A stretch of DNA of 64,000 bases, from the NCBI RefSeq assembly GCF_051020985.1, contig NC_135000.1, forward strand, positions 2,790,001 to 2,854,000, given 5' to 3'. The stretch's first letter is position 1. Every line of letters starts with the position of its first letter. Of the stretch, positions 26,125 through 38,437 are shown one piece after another. The translations under genes and the position numbers were made by a program. The DNA is from Nomia melanderi. Lineage: Eukaryota > Arthropoda > Insecta > Hymenoptera > Halictidae. Under the pieces are notes generated by a model, which was given only the letters and a program-made list of their open reading frames with translations, was not told the origin of the DNA and did no database searches.

Positions 26125-26615
26125 ACCAACAAAATTCAGTTAAACAAAAAATTACCATTCAAAAATAAACCAACTCCTACAAATCAAATAAACATCCCGA
26201 ATCGATCAGCTAAACAATTGAAGCCAAAGATAAATTCACAAATGACAAATGAAAACACAAACATTATTATATAGAACAGTAGGAAGGTTTAAACTAACAA
26301 TGAAATGTTCAGTTAAACAAAATTGCCAATCAAAAACAAACCAATGCGTCCGAATCCAATAACAAACACCCAAAACCGATCAGCTCAACAATGTAAGCCA
26401 AAGATAAATTCACAAATGGCAAATGAAAATACAAACATTATTATATCGAGAACAGTAGGAAAGTTTAAATTAAGAACAATGAAATTTCTAGTATAATAAA
26501 ATTAACAATAAAAACAAACCAGTGTGTACGAATCCAATAACAAAAACCTAAGGATCACCTAGCTCAACAATTGAAGCCAAAAATAAATTCACAAATGGCA
26601 AACGAAGGCACAAAT
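26125..26615. repeat. Tandem repeat, about 177-bp unit (three copies)
   Basis: Blocks such as AAGCCAAAGATAAATTCACA recur near 26221, 26396 and 26573, each preceded by ACCAAYNCNTACGAATCCAA-like sequence. Confidence 0.8.
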
Positions 26616-27224
26616 ATTGTCGTATCCAGAACAATACCACGCTGCCAGTCAAACAATTCAAATCTCACTGTCAAAGCTGGTCATTCATTAAACACGTCCA
26701 TTGTCTTCTCACAATCGTCCACGTCGTCGTCGTCGTCGTGGCAAGATAATATCCGCAACGTCAAAGCGAAATCGCATTTTCGTCAACAATTGTGAAAGCC
26801 GATATAAAATCACCTCGCAAACGGAATGCCCGGAATATAATGGGTGAAACGTGGACAATGAGCAGCCGAGAACTTTTTCATTCGCTACGAGGCGACCTGT
26901 GCTGCAGGTAGATAGCGAGACAGTTTGAAAATTCGTGACGTTGCGAGATACGTTATCGAGATTTAACGGGGGTCGAGGTGCACCCTGGACACACTACGTG
27001 AGAATTCGGTGGACAAGGGGATGCCGTGGGTGCTTTAAATTACTGGATGACAAGCTCGATTCACATTAAAACTACCGAGTACTTAAATTAACTTTTCTAA
27101 ATTTTTTTATGAAAGCCATAAATACGTGGTTATTAAGATTTCAATTGATTTATATATCAATTTAGACATTATTAAATCAGATTCTATAATCCTTTGCGGA
27201 AGATTCATTAAGCAACGGAATCCG
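26616..27224. other. Non-coding stretch with a CGT microsatellite and CpG-rich block
   Basis: (CGT)6 at about 26722-26739 and CpG-rich sequence to about 27010. Confidence 0.5.
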
Positions 27225-27489
27225 TTAGCAAATGAAGCTAGATTATGAATGAAATGTTTATGTAATAATGAGAAAGGAAACTATATACCGATCTCTTGCT
27301 GTTCGAGAAATGAAATAATTTACCTGCGAATTTATATTCCAAATACGGAAGTTCGATTCTGTCGAAACGACGACATTCTTTCGCATAGGGTTAATAATTT
27401 CTCGAACAAGTATCTGTGGCTTTTCAATAATTATAAAAGAAGAAATCGGGAATGGGTCAGTTTGACTCATACGGCAGCTTTATTGTTAA
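27225..27489. mobile_element. Possible CACTAAAA-family element, minus orientation
   Basis: The right side, read on the minus strand, is TTAACAATAAAGCTGCCG followed by a GTCAAACTGACCCATTCC block, like the left part of 16372-16595. The left limit (TTAG at 27225) is a guess from length and a TTAGC start. The open frames here (27249-27572) are not supported as a gene. Confidence 0.4.
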
Positions 27490-27541
27490 GAGGGACACCA
27501 CTTAATGATGTGCTATACATAGATAAAATTCCTGAATTTTT

Positions 27542-27767
27542 CGAACACATTGGATGCCATGCGATTTCATAGAGTAAAATACACAAAATGAATAAATACA
27601 ATATTAAATAATTTGATTACATTAGATTATTATCATTGCTCGTTGATTCAGTTGAACGTCAGAACAATGGGTAGCATTAGTTATAATATAGAAATGTTTT
27701 CGAATAATCATTGTTTAGTTGAGTGGACTATAGCAACTTTATTTGATTGGAGAGTTCAACACCTTAA
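27542..27767. mobile_element. TTAA-bounded MITE, CACATTGNATGCC family (226 bp)
   Basis: Starts CGAACACATTGGATGCCATG and ends GTTCAACACCTTAA. Internal sequence matches the element at 50584-51060 in order: GATTTCATA, GTAGCATTA, then AACGTTTTCGAATAATCAT (with one or two changes). Confidence 0.6.
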
Positions 27768-27984
27768 TGACTATCAATCAAAAATTTCTGACTCCGTATA
27801 GATATGTAATTATAACCTTCTGCTTTGTTTTTATTTTTCGCTACGACGAAATATTAGAAGTGGAAGGGAATTAATTTAATTATTGAAAATACTTTGTATT
27901 GAGTTACTTTGGAATAGAAATCCTGTTAACTGCAATAATTAAGTTGTTTGATTAGTTTGGAATAGACTGATTTTTTAATGAATT

Positions 27985-28200
27985 AAAGAAATTATTTGTG
28001 GAAGAAAATTTTTTGTAATTCGTAAAAATATTTTGTAAAGAATTATTTTTGATAGAGTTCATGAAAATATCTGTGAAACTAAATTTTTTGCAATTGTTAA
28101 GAATACTTTCTAAAGAATTATTTTCCGTTGAATGCACCAAATTATTTGTACAAGGAAATTTTTTACAACTGTTAAAAACATTCTTTAAAGAACCAGTTTA
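27985..28200. repeat. Tandem repeat, about 62-bp unit
   Basis: Three to four units with AAATTTTTTGNAATTNNTAA and TTTNTAAAGAATTATTT blocks. Confidence 0.75.
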
Positions 28201-30655
28201 GAATGGAATTGTTTTTACTCGTAGTAATCATATTAATTGATAATATCTATCATCCGACCCAGTTAAACTTTATATCAAACAGGTATCTTACAGAACACTG
28301 TTTAACAATACTACCGAGTTTTGTTACTTTTAAGACAAACTTAAATAAACGTAGCCTAATGTAAAAAAAATCTCTATCAGTATTAGCATCTAACAATCGA
28401 ATAAACCGTTCACAATTAACATGTACAAAAAAAAGTGCAGCTTATATACAAACCCAGTTAAGGTACACAAGATACATAATTTATAAATTAAAATTCATAA
28501 AATAAACCAAAATAAGGGAACACTTCAAAAACTGAAAATAATTTAAAGCCACACAATGCCAAAGAGAAATATCTAAAACCCCAATTAGGAATAATGATTT
28601 CAGCATTAATTGCATAGCAACAAGGGAATTCCATTAATTATATTAATTAACAGATTTACGTGAATAAATTTGCTCTAGAATCATCCTCAGAGGAAACAAA
28701 TGAATAATATTCTCGAATCTTGCATCCCAAGATTCTCAATACAATCAAGCACAGTACCTCGATGCGGTTAGACAATTAATATTTAATGATCATCGGTTGT
28801 TGGTAATTAACACGCGAGCGGTTTACCGGGGTACATCGTATCCGCTAGCCAAATCGTTCGAAAGTGTAACCAATCCCCTCTGCATCGTTCGCAATAATAG
28901 CGTACTGCATTGCGATAACTAATGCGATTTTGGATTGAATACGTTCGACCAGCCAAAATAACGTTCACAACGAAACAAGTGTTTTAGAGCGGACAACAGA
29001 ATTTGATACGAATTGAATGTTATTCAAATGACGTGTCATTAAGACACTCCATGGAATTCATGAATTCTCTGCCTTTTCATTAATTATTATTCATGTGTGA
29101 GAGAGTATTCGTGTCAAGTGGAAAATAATGAATGTTGAAAATGATTATAGAAATTAGAGGGAAATTTAAAAGGATCACTTACTACAATTAAAAGTAATTG
29201 TAAATTGAAGTAATTGATCGTAAAATAATTTTAGACAACAACAGAGATCCCTTCTTGATATAATTCAAACACTTCAGTCGGAAATAATTATCTTAATGTT
29301 GTTTTTCTTATAAAACATACTTGACAATAGAAAGGAATTATGATTTGTTAACTAATTTGTTACAGACATTTTGATAATGGTTCAAATAGAATACTGTAAA
29401 GTAAATAAAATATTTTTCATAATATACATACTAATATAATTATTTACATAATATAGAAAATTATAATATGCATGAAAATATATTATAATATATTTTAGAA
29501 CATACAGATTATTTATTATTTATTATATAAAAAACAAAATATTGTCATTATTTTTCATTTACGTGTTTCATATTTCAGTAATTCATTTCGGTCATCACAT
29601 ACTAATAATCAATATGCAATTAAGTGGAACATGAATATTTAATATCGAGGCGTAAATATCAATAGAGTAACGTTCCACAATTCAATACATTATATAAAAC
29701 ACGTCGATTTATATGACAAGATGGGCTAAATAGAAATACAACGAATCTACCGAGAGTTGAAATAATTTCACTAATTACTTCCTACTTCTAATATTAGCAC
29801 TAAACTGGATACATTTGAAAAGGAAGTAAATGTGAACTTCCAGGAGAAAACGTATTCCGACGTTACGTTTAAGGAAGATTATAAAGTAGCTTTCGCAAGT
29901 ACGTCTAGAAATCGTATGCCAAGAAGATAACAATGACTTGCAACGTCGAATCATAATGGAGTTCTCGAACTATATGTCGAAGTGTTGAGTTCAAGGGCCA
30001 GGAGTCTTGACTAAGCTACTAACGAGTTAAGGAAAGTTCTGCAGGTGACTTCGAGACGTGTAATCACATAGCAAAGGAAGCAAGTTTAACGAATTTACAG
30101 AAAACTAGATTGTTCAAGAATCTACATATTAGATGAATCGTTAATTACTGTAACCAATTCAATCAGCTTGCATTACTCAGGAAAAAAATTGTAAGACAAA
30201 TGTGAACACTAATAGAAAATAAAAAGTTTGAAATTACATCAGCGAATAAGGACACTGTCGTTAAAATGCAATTAATATTTGCAGTGGTATATAATTATCG
30301 ATATTTGGAGATATTAATTCAACATAATGGCACTCAGTAGCTGGCAATCGTAATGTACAGTTATATGTGGATAATTTACATTTGCAGATTAATTAAGATT
30401 TATTCGAGTGTATAGTAAACATTTAACGAAATTTTTGTAATTATAAATAATTACAATATTTTGTAAATACTATCTATACTTGAAAATGAAAAAGGAACGA
30501 AAGTGATTTAATTAGCTCAAAAATGACTTTATAACTGTAAACCAAAATGCAAGATATTATCGTTTCAATTAACACTTTATCATATAATATTGTTTTTTAA
30601 CTATAATCAATACAAATACTATATCGTTAATAATTTACTAGGTAAAAAATAAATG
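28201..30655. other. AT-rich non-coding stretch, nothing recognised
   Basis: A slightly GC-richer patch at about 28760-28990; otherwise featureless. Confidence 0.5.
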
Positions 30656-30806
30656 TTGATCCCTGTTCTATGTCTCTGTTCAGTCCGAATGTTAACTGAT
30701 AATATTTAAATTATAATTTCAAGACATATTTAACACTCAGACTTTTCAAATTCAGTTTAAAATTTTTGTCACGAGTCCGACACCATATTTTATATCAAGG
30801 AGTTAA
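30656..30806. mobile_element. Possible deleted copy of the CCCCTTGTCC family
   Basis: The right side has CACGAGTCCGAC and ends AAGGAGTTAA; the left side starts TTGATCCCTGTTC. About 100 bp shorter than the other copies, so it would have lost internal sequence. Weak. Confidence 0.35.
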
Positions 30807-31449
30807 TATCAGACCGATCTCAATATTAAATAATACAAAAAGAAATAACAGAAGTAGTATAATAATCTACCAAAATGGTACAAACTTTAAAAAGAAATAA
30901 ATGAAAATACTCGACAGTATAATAAAATATTGCAATCTTAAGTGAAAAAAGAATGAAAAAAGGGGTCCATATTCCATATTTCTCTCTACTAAAAGGGCGA
31001 GAAGATCTGTCAAAAACTACTTTGACACAAAGAGAATGAATATCGTTGCGCTTCATTGAATCGAGGATGAGAAAGGACGTGAATTGGCTTTGCACCAGGT
31101 AAAGTCAAGAAAAGTAAGGGAATCCAGAGAAGGATAAGAAAATGAAATTCAAAAGACGAGGAGGATCCTGACAGGAGTGCGAGAAGACTGAATTAAATTC
31201 ATTACTTAAACATTTCACTTTCAAACATGAATTTTGGTCAAAATAGAAATATGACTTTCTATCATGAAATTCTTGCCATTCAATTCCTGGTAATGAAAAT
31301 TATTTGTTTATTATTATTTATATTAACTACTCTTTATATTAAGCTATATCTTGATGAAACTTTCAAGAAAATTTTATTTTCACGTATTCAATATTTCTTT
31401 TTGATGGTTTTGAAACGGTTTTGCCGGTTTTGATTCAAGGAAGTAAGAA

Positions 31450-31865
31450 ATAGTAATTCGACATTTTGGAATTTTATTTCAATACTTTCAAAATTCAATT
31501 GTGACATTCTTAATATTCTATTATGACATTCCCAAATATTTTATTTTAATACTTTCAAAATTCTATTGTGACATTCTTAATATTCTATTATGACATTTCC
31601 AAATATTTTATTTTAATATTTTCAAATAGGATATTTTCACATTTTCAAATATTCTATTTTAATGTTCTGAATATTCAGTTGGTTTTTAATTATCAATATT
31701 TAATTCTAACGTTAACAGTATTTTACTTGATCAGCATTTTAATTTGATGTCTTGAAAATTTCACTTCGGCATTGTCAACACTTTATTATCACATTTTCAA
31801 TATTGTACTTAGACATTATCAAACTCCTATTCTGACATTAACCAAATATTATTTTGACGCTCTTC
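31450..31865. repeat. Degenerate tandem repeat including a 66-bp direct duplication
   Basis: The TTCAAAATTCWATTGTGACA block at about 31489 recurs 66 bases on with the following sequence. Looser TTTTNACATTNTCAAATATT units continue to about 31865. Confidence 0.7.
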
Positions 31866-31869
31866 AACT

Positions 31870-32116
31870 TTAACTCTTTGCACTCCGCACTTTTTCAGTA
31901 GAAATATTTGAACACTGTCTGATGAGATAAAGACGACACTGTTTGAAACTGATTTAACGATAATTCGTAGATAAATTAAGCAACAAAGCTATTTTATTTA
32001 AATATTTCACATTGCAATACAAAGTTTAATTTAAAATAGTAAATATTGAACTTCATAGTTTTGCTATATCAAATCAAGTGGTGGCTGAGAGTCACCTTTC
32101 GAGTGCAAAGGGTTAA
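31870..32116. mobile_element. TTAA-bounded MITE, CCCTTTGCACTCG family (247 bp)
   Basis: Left TTAACTCTTTGCACTCCG, right CGAGTGCAAAGGGTTAA. Same length as 11500-11746 and the same internal landmarks (CATCGTC/GACGACACTG, AGATAAAGACGA), in reverse orientation to it. Confidence 0.85.
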
Positions 32117-32669
32117 ATTTGACTTAGCAAAATTTTTCTTCGAGACACGTGAAACCGTGCGGAACTGAATGAAAATTCGACGCGGTAGCGATGACTCGTC
32201 AACCGCATAAACAGGGATAACACGGTTTATGAAAGTTTATTGATCAGCCAAGACAAGATTAATGAGATCCCCTCATTCCCGTCTCAGGTAATTGCTTCGT
32301 GTCTACCAAGGAGCCCAGGAAATTTGTGTCTTCCTCGATCGTAGCAAGGAGCCTGAAAGGATATTTACGTTCCATCAACTTGGATGGATGTCATGAACCA
32401 AAAAGGGCAGAGAAAAAAAGGTTCATGGAGAGTGAAGTGCCAACGAAGATTGAGAATCTGCGATTGTAAGGTCTACGAATTGATCGAGAGGAAATTTTAT
32501 GGAATATGATAGTAATTAATGGAGATGTAGGACCTTTGAAGAATTTTGCTGTGAAGAATGGACCGTCAGATCTATGATATTCTAAATAACGTTGAAATAT
32601 GTAACAAGAAAATTTTGAAAAGCGATTACAATTACAATTTTTTAAAGAACTCAAGCTTTAACTTGAATA

Positions 32670-32930
32670 ATTAAAAAGAAAATTGTTGAGGAGCCCAGGA
32701 ATTGACATGAATAATTTCAAAAATTTATAGGAAAACCCAGGTTTTAGTTCGAATAATTTGGAAAATTTCCTGGGGAGACCAGGTATTAAATTAAAAAATT
32801 TCAAAATTTTTCTTGAAAGGTCAGGCTGTAGCTTTAATAATATCAAAATTCGTTCACCAGGCTAAGCTTCAGCCGGAATAATTTGAAAATTTTTTGACGA
32901 CGCTAGGGATAAGCTTCAATAATGAAAAAA
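32670..32930. repeat. Degenerate tandem repeat, about 58-bp unit
   Basis: Units of GGAGNCCCAGGNNTTAGCTT followed by AATAATTTNAAAATTT. Confidence 0.7.
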
Positions 32931-34080
32931 AATTTTACACCAATGAAAGAAGCTTCAATCATCGCGCAATTTACTAATTCCGAAAATGAGAACTATAACT
33001 TAATTATAAACGGATTTGATAATTTTTAAGTGACTAAGACTAAAGATAAAGTGTTTCTGAAATTCTAGAAATCCTAAAGTAGTGTTGAATTCATCTCAGC
33101 ATTTCTGTAGATGATCTGATTAAGCTTTGAATGATTCTGAATATTGATGAATGATTTCTTAACTATAAATGACTCTGATATTTACTCTGACACCTTTGTT
33201 TGTGGTTGAGAGAGCCTAATACTAATTAAATAATTTTAAATCGTACCAGATTGGCGATATACGCTTTTCGGTCACATGTAATGAATACAAATTATCCAAT
33301 GAATACAATCTTTCAGGAACTACGAATGATGCTGAAATTTCATTAAAAATATTCATTTCTTCATGAATAATTCAAGAGATTATTTTCCCTCTCCGCATCA
33401 CTTTTGAAAGGCCTTGAAGCGTCGTAGGTAATTCAAAGTTGATACATAATACTGGATACTTTGACAGAATCTTTAAGGAACAGTGAAAAATGAACGCAAA
33501 ACTTTCCAGAAAGCAATAACTTATCCAAGCAGGATTTTTAAGTTTCTTATGGTCCTCTGACTTATCCCAAAATGGTCCAAGAACCTTTAAAAGCATCATG
33601 ACTCAAGCTAGAATGTTCCTCGAACTTACCAGATAGTGTTCGACTAACTTTAAATGACCCAGAACTTTTTCAAGAATCGTAATTCTAAGAGTAATATAAG
33701 AACTTCATCTATACAAAAGAATTAAAACATTTATATGTTTATATTATCCACAGATTACTTGAACAATAAATTAGATATGTCACTTACAAATTGTAAATTA
33801 CCAGATTACATAACTAAGTGATAATCAACAACATTGTATACGTTATAATTCAATCAAGTCATATATGAAAATATTTAAAATCGTGAAACGCAGTAACACG
33901 GTAGAATTCAATAATCGATTGAATAATCAGAAATAGAAGAATATCTGAATATATAATATAAGAATACAATATAATGTCGGTAATAATTAAATTATATTAA
34001 TATTATACGTAGTGCTTAATATTTGATCGGTAACTCTGAATAAATGTTAGTAAATATGAATAAGTACTACTGAAAATTGA
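32931..34080. other. AT-rich non-coding stretch, nothing recognised
   Basis: No supported feature; GAAT/TTTCNNGAA words are frequent but not clearly tandem. Confidence 0.5.
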
Positions 34081-34500
34081 TAAACATTAACAGATATCAC
34101 TAAACATTGGTAGCAATTAATAAATATGAATGAAAGCTGATGAATATTACGCAGTATAGGTAGAAAGTAACGTTAAGAAAAATCTATAGCCATAGACAAA
34201 CATTTAAACAGATATTAATAAAAATTGATAAACACTAACAATAATCAACAGGCACTGTTAAAATTAGTAAACATCAATAAAAATTAACAAAATTACTAAC
34301 AAATATCAATAAACATTACTGATCATCGAACAAATCAACAGATATCAATAAAAATTGATGAACATTAACAACAATCAACAGGCATTATTAAAAATTAGCA
34401 AACATCAATAAACATTCAAAAAATCACCACCAAATATCAGTGAACACTGATAAATACTATCAAATATCAATAAACACTACCGAATATCAAATATCAAATT
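34081..34500. repeat. Degenerate short-unit tandem repeat
   Basis: Many units of the form AATATCAATAAACATTACTG and variants. Confidence 0.7.
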
Positions 34501-35149
34501 TGTGTTTATCACTGTCGAGTATCGATAGAAAAGACAAGGTACAGAAAAGTAGTAAACGATAAGAAGCATCTCAAAGGCAGAATCACGAGGAGAATGGAAC
34601 ACCGAGATAAGGTGTAGGAGGGTATCAATGTTCGAAAATCACTTCTGACAAAAATACGGACCGCACAACGGTAGCATCGTTCGCCTATTCTCTCTACAGC
34701 TCCGTAAAATCTGATTCACCGAGGCTGAGATTCTGCAACATTTAAAGGGGGAGAAAAGAAAATGTGAGGCGACGCGAGCGAAGACCATCCAGAGTCGGAG
34801 AACTCCATTCAGCTGCTCCGTCCGGGAAACGAAGGGTAATAAAATTCTGAAATCTGTTACGTCTATTTCCTGTAGAAGACGAGCTTGCACCACGAACACA
34901 AATAATACCGTGATTCGATACTGTTTCGTACCAATAGCAGATACAGAGCATGGACATAAAATTGTCGACGGAACGTACTAAACTATTTTAAAATATTGAC
35001 TCGATGTAACAACTTTGACACTTTTTGTACGTGGTTAACAGAAGAATGTTCTTCCTAGAGACGAATATGTGTTTTGAAACTATTATAATGTGTATGAAGG
35101 ATAGTTTTATAATTATAATGTAATTAAAATATTAATATATAATACTATA
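34501..35149. other. Non-coding stretch with CpG-richer block (about 34590-34960)
   Basis: Minus-strand open frames of 71-86 codons here show no family features. Confidence 0.45.
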
Positions 35150-35395
35150 TTAACCCTTTGCACTTGAGAGGCGCCTTTCAGTCGTCATTTGATTTGACCC
35201 ATGGAAATAAGATTTAAAATTCAATATTAAATTTTTCTATAATGCATCAACACATGGAACATCGAAATAATATAGTTTTGTTACTTAATTTATGCAAGGT
35301 ATTTCTTTACGTTAGTTGTAAAACGTATCACTGGCATTTTATCAGAAAATAATGAATATTTCTTGAGAAAAATATTCTCGAGTGCAAAGGGTTAA
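35150..35395. mobile_element. TTAA-bounded MITE, CCCTTTGCACTCG family (246 bp)
   Basis: Left TTAACCCTTTGCACTTGAGA, right CTCGAGTGCAAAGGGTTAA. Internal sequence includes AATGCATCAACACATGGAAC, also found reversed in 57430-57677. Confidence 0.85.
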
Positions 35396-36235
35396 TCTAA
35401 TGAAGGAACAATTTTTAAACCTTCTTATTAGAAACTAAATGAAAAATATAATAATTGTTATATTATATTATTACTATTATGTATAAGGTTATCGTGATAT
35501 TTGACTACTGTTGTATTTATCTTAAGTACAATTTAATTTTTGGATGGAACTATGGAGTCATTTACAATAAATATTATTATTACCAAGGTAATATTGCAAA
35601 ATAGTTCCATTTTATCAACATTTCAATTCTTTTATTTATTCATTACATTATACTATCTTATTAGACTGAATTAATATCCATTACTATAATATAAATAAAC
35701 ATCGTACCCTTTTGTTTATTTATATTCAGGTATGTATTAAATATTATTTTGCTAAATTTATCTATTTGATATATTCACTTCTTTTATCATAATTTGTTAA
35801 ATAAATACCAATCACTTATGAAAATAAGATAAATAAATAAAGTTTGTTTCAAACATACTTCGTTTCCTCAAATTGAAGAGCTAAATAAATGAGTGTCTGC
35901 TTGATTACGCCGGAGTAATCATCCTAATTTAAGGAATGTCCCACCAATGGGTATGTAATTAAGGTTATTTCGCTGTACTCTGCTCAAGAACTTTCAAAGA
36001 AACCCGTTCTGTACCAGGGCGACACGGAAGAGCAGCACTGATTAGATTTCTATTTCCTAATCAGTCGGGGAAACCCTGCCTGGTGTTCCTTTCAGTGTCG
36101 CTCCTTTCAACGGCTCATCCTCGGAGAGCCGTTCAAGGACATTTTATTAAACCCATCACAGCAATCGTGATCGCGGAACGCGAGGAAGTTCCATCGAAAC
36201 ATTTGGAAATGCAACAATGCACTGACAATCTTAAA
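35396..36235. other. AT-rich non-coding stretch
   Basis: Nothing supported; a GC-richer patch at about 35990-36200. Confidence 0.5.
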
Positions 36236-36590
36236 ATATCGAAAAACAAAAGCTTGGCAGGGAAATAAACAAAGTGTCAAAATTTATAAACACATCCTGA
36301 TGAAGTTTAAATGGTATTTAAATGAGGTTATAGAATACATATGAAACAATCGTAAAGTTTTACTTAATATCATTATGAATCCTATAATAATCATCACCTA
36401 AAATTTTGAAAAATAAAAACTTGCAGGCAAAATAAAAGTGATATTTCAACATTTCAAAAATTTCCTAATGAAGTTCAAATTTAATCATACTACAAAATGA
36501 ATATTAAACAATTGTAAATTTTATAGTAAATATTAATATAAATACTATGATAATTAATATTCTGGTTATTATTATGAATAACTTATTAAA
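36236..36590. repeat. Imperfect tandem duplication, about 170-180-bp unit
   Basis: The AAAACTTGCAGGCAAAATAA block near 36415 corresponds to AAAAGCTTGGCAGGGAAATA near 36248, with similar following sequence. Confidence 0.6.
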
Positions 36591-37540
36591 GTTTTACCTT
36601 TCATTTTATCCGTAACAAATTATTACAGATATTATCGAATAAAAATTAATTTCCCGAAATTGGACTATTCAAAGAAATGATTACAAATATTGCCAAATAA
36701 AGTTTAACTTATCTAAATTCGAATAATACAACAATTCATCATTACAACAAATTAAAATAAATATTATCCAATCAAGTTCACTTCTCCAGATTTCAATACT
36801 CCAACGTTGATAAAAGAAAATAACGTTTCCTTGGAAAATATCTCTTGTATATTCAAGACTTTTTAAAATTCTCTCACCTTGGCGATATTCAAATTCTGAT
36901 GAAATTCCCTTCAAGGGAGAAAGATTCATACGAATTTGAATATCTTAAATTATGCAGGTACCATTTTACTGAATTTTCTTAAGAATGGAGGGACGGATTT
37001 TCCTCGATCTTGCATCATCCCAGTGCAGTCGTTCGAATGGTGCAGGTGCAAAGCGAGCAATAAGAACGGCGGAATTAAGCGACCAGAACCACGATGGATA
37101 ATGACGTGGCAGGTTAACAAGCACCTGTTCCATAGTTTCATTTCGACGTGCTTGATGATGCAATCGGAGAAACAAGAAATGCGTTGTTAACGTTCTGCAA
37201 CGAACGAAACGTTGAATATTAAACTAAACATGAACATTTACGACACGAACTTCAAAAAGAAAGTATTTTCAAAAAGTATGAATATTCACGTGTCGAATTT
37301 AAATGAGGGATTTATCTGAATTGCTGGTTGTAAGTCTAAACTGAAAAATTCGGATGATATTGTAGAAGCTGTATGTGTTAGTGATTGTAGATAGTAATTA
37401 CAGTTATTATACTAGGAATGTATTAGCACAATTTCATTAACTATATGAGAGTTACTAAAATGACTTATACAATTGGCAATAGTTTATACATCTTTCAATA
37501 TTAATGATTCTATACAGTGTTTTAATTTCTTTCGCAAAAA
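36591..37540. other. Non-coding stretch, nothing recognised
   Basis: Overlapping open frames at 36936-37190 on both strands have no family features. Confidence 0.45.
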
Positions 37541-37544
37541 TTAA

Positions 37545-37850
37545 AGGATTTGTAGTCTAGTAATTCAAGAAACCTATTAACGAAATTGGTGATAAAAACT
37601 CTACTACCAGTATCGATAATAAACAATCTCCTAACAAAATCAATGACAACCATTGATTCTAACAGAATCAATAAAAGAAAAATGCTCCAACAAAATGGAT
37701 AAGTAAAAATCAATGAACAATATAATTAATAAGAAATGCAGTATCGCAATTGGTACTAAAAAAAATCTGCTAACGAAATGAAATACAAACAATCCACTAA
37801 CAAAATGAGTAATAAGAACAGCATATACTGTCAGAATTGGTAACAACAAA
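37545..37850. repeat. Degenerate short-unit tandem repeat
   Basis: Repeated AACAAAATNGGTAATAANAA-like words, immediately left of the element at 37857. Confidence 0.55.
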
Positions 37851-37856
37851 ACCAGT

Positions 37857-38106
37857 TTAATACATTGCGCGCCGGCCCCGCGATAATGCGGGATTTTTAG
37901 TCTATCGCTTAATTGCTAATCCTACGTTCATGTAACGTTTTAGATATGTATAAAACAAATCCAAAGTAAAATTCACAAAATTGAATTCCTTATTCTCTTC
38001 CGTAAGTTAGAAATCTAGGTTAGATCAAAGTATAAAAATGTATCAATATAACCATCGACGCTCGCGTTTTCAGTAGCTGAAATTTAGCCGCCATTCAATG
38101 TGTTAA
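37857..38106. mobile_element. TTAA-bounded MITE, CACATTGNATGCC family, just upstream of Ac3
   Basis: Left TTAATACATTGCGCGCCGGC and right GCCGCCATTCAATGTGTTAA are imperfect inverted repeats with TTAA on both sides; 250 bp. The left end is unusually GC-rich (GCCGGCCCCGCG). The right end lies 52 bases before the first Ac3 ATG, so the element may supply promoter, 5' UTR or splice-acceptor sequence. A TCAGTA string near 38080 resembles an insect initiator; this is suggestive only. Confidence 0.75.
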
Positions 38107-38158
38107 GAAACTACAGCCAAAAGATCCAATAACAGAACAAGAAATCCAATAAACAAAA

Positions 38159-38437
38159 ATGTTTTCTGATCCACAGGGAGAGGTTGGGAACAGGCCAGTA
38201 ACAGGCTCAGTGAGGAGCACAAGAAGATGGGCCAGCCTACGACAACACGTGAGCAACACGGAGGCCGGGAAGCCCAAAGTCGAGTTGCTCCTTAATCCTC
38301 CAGGATCGAAGTCCTCGACACCGTCCTCGCAGCCGCACACGCCTAACACGCCGCGAACACCGCACACACCGCTCAAGAAGTCCAACTGGGAAGTGATCGA
38401 GCACTTCACCGGTGCACCGAGGCCCTCCATTATCACG
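38159..38437 (+). CDS. Ac3: Adenylate cyclase type 5/6-like, coding exon 1 (N-terminus)
   Basis: First coding exon of a membrane adenylate cyclase, which makes cAMP from ATP at the plasma membrane. It encodes residues 1-93. The ATG has an A-rich context typical of insects and an in-frame TAA lies 9 bases upstream, so this is the first usable Met in the exon. The exon ends ACG|GTGAGT, a strong donor in phase 0. The segment is cytoplasmic, with no membrane span: basic around residues 19-29, then Ser/Thr/Pro-rich, with a run of Thr-Pro dipeptides at residues 61-71 (possible proline-directed phosphorylation sites). N-termini of this family diverge quickly, so the assignment rests on the in-frame join to exons 2 and 3. 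The exon could instead be internal, using an acceptor such as the ACTACAG near 38110-38116 and an upstream start. An element of the TTAA-bounded class ends 52 bases before the ATG. Confidence 0.78.

Noticed and set aside
27249..27801. 107- and 62-codon frames
   Set aside because: They overlie remnants of two TTAA-bounded elements also present elsewhere in the window without open frames.
34639..34957. Overlapping minus-strand frames of 71-86 codons
   Set aside because: Two frames open over the same CpG-richer block with no family features.
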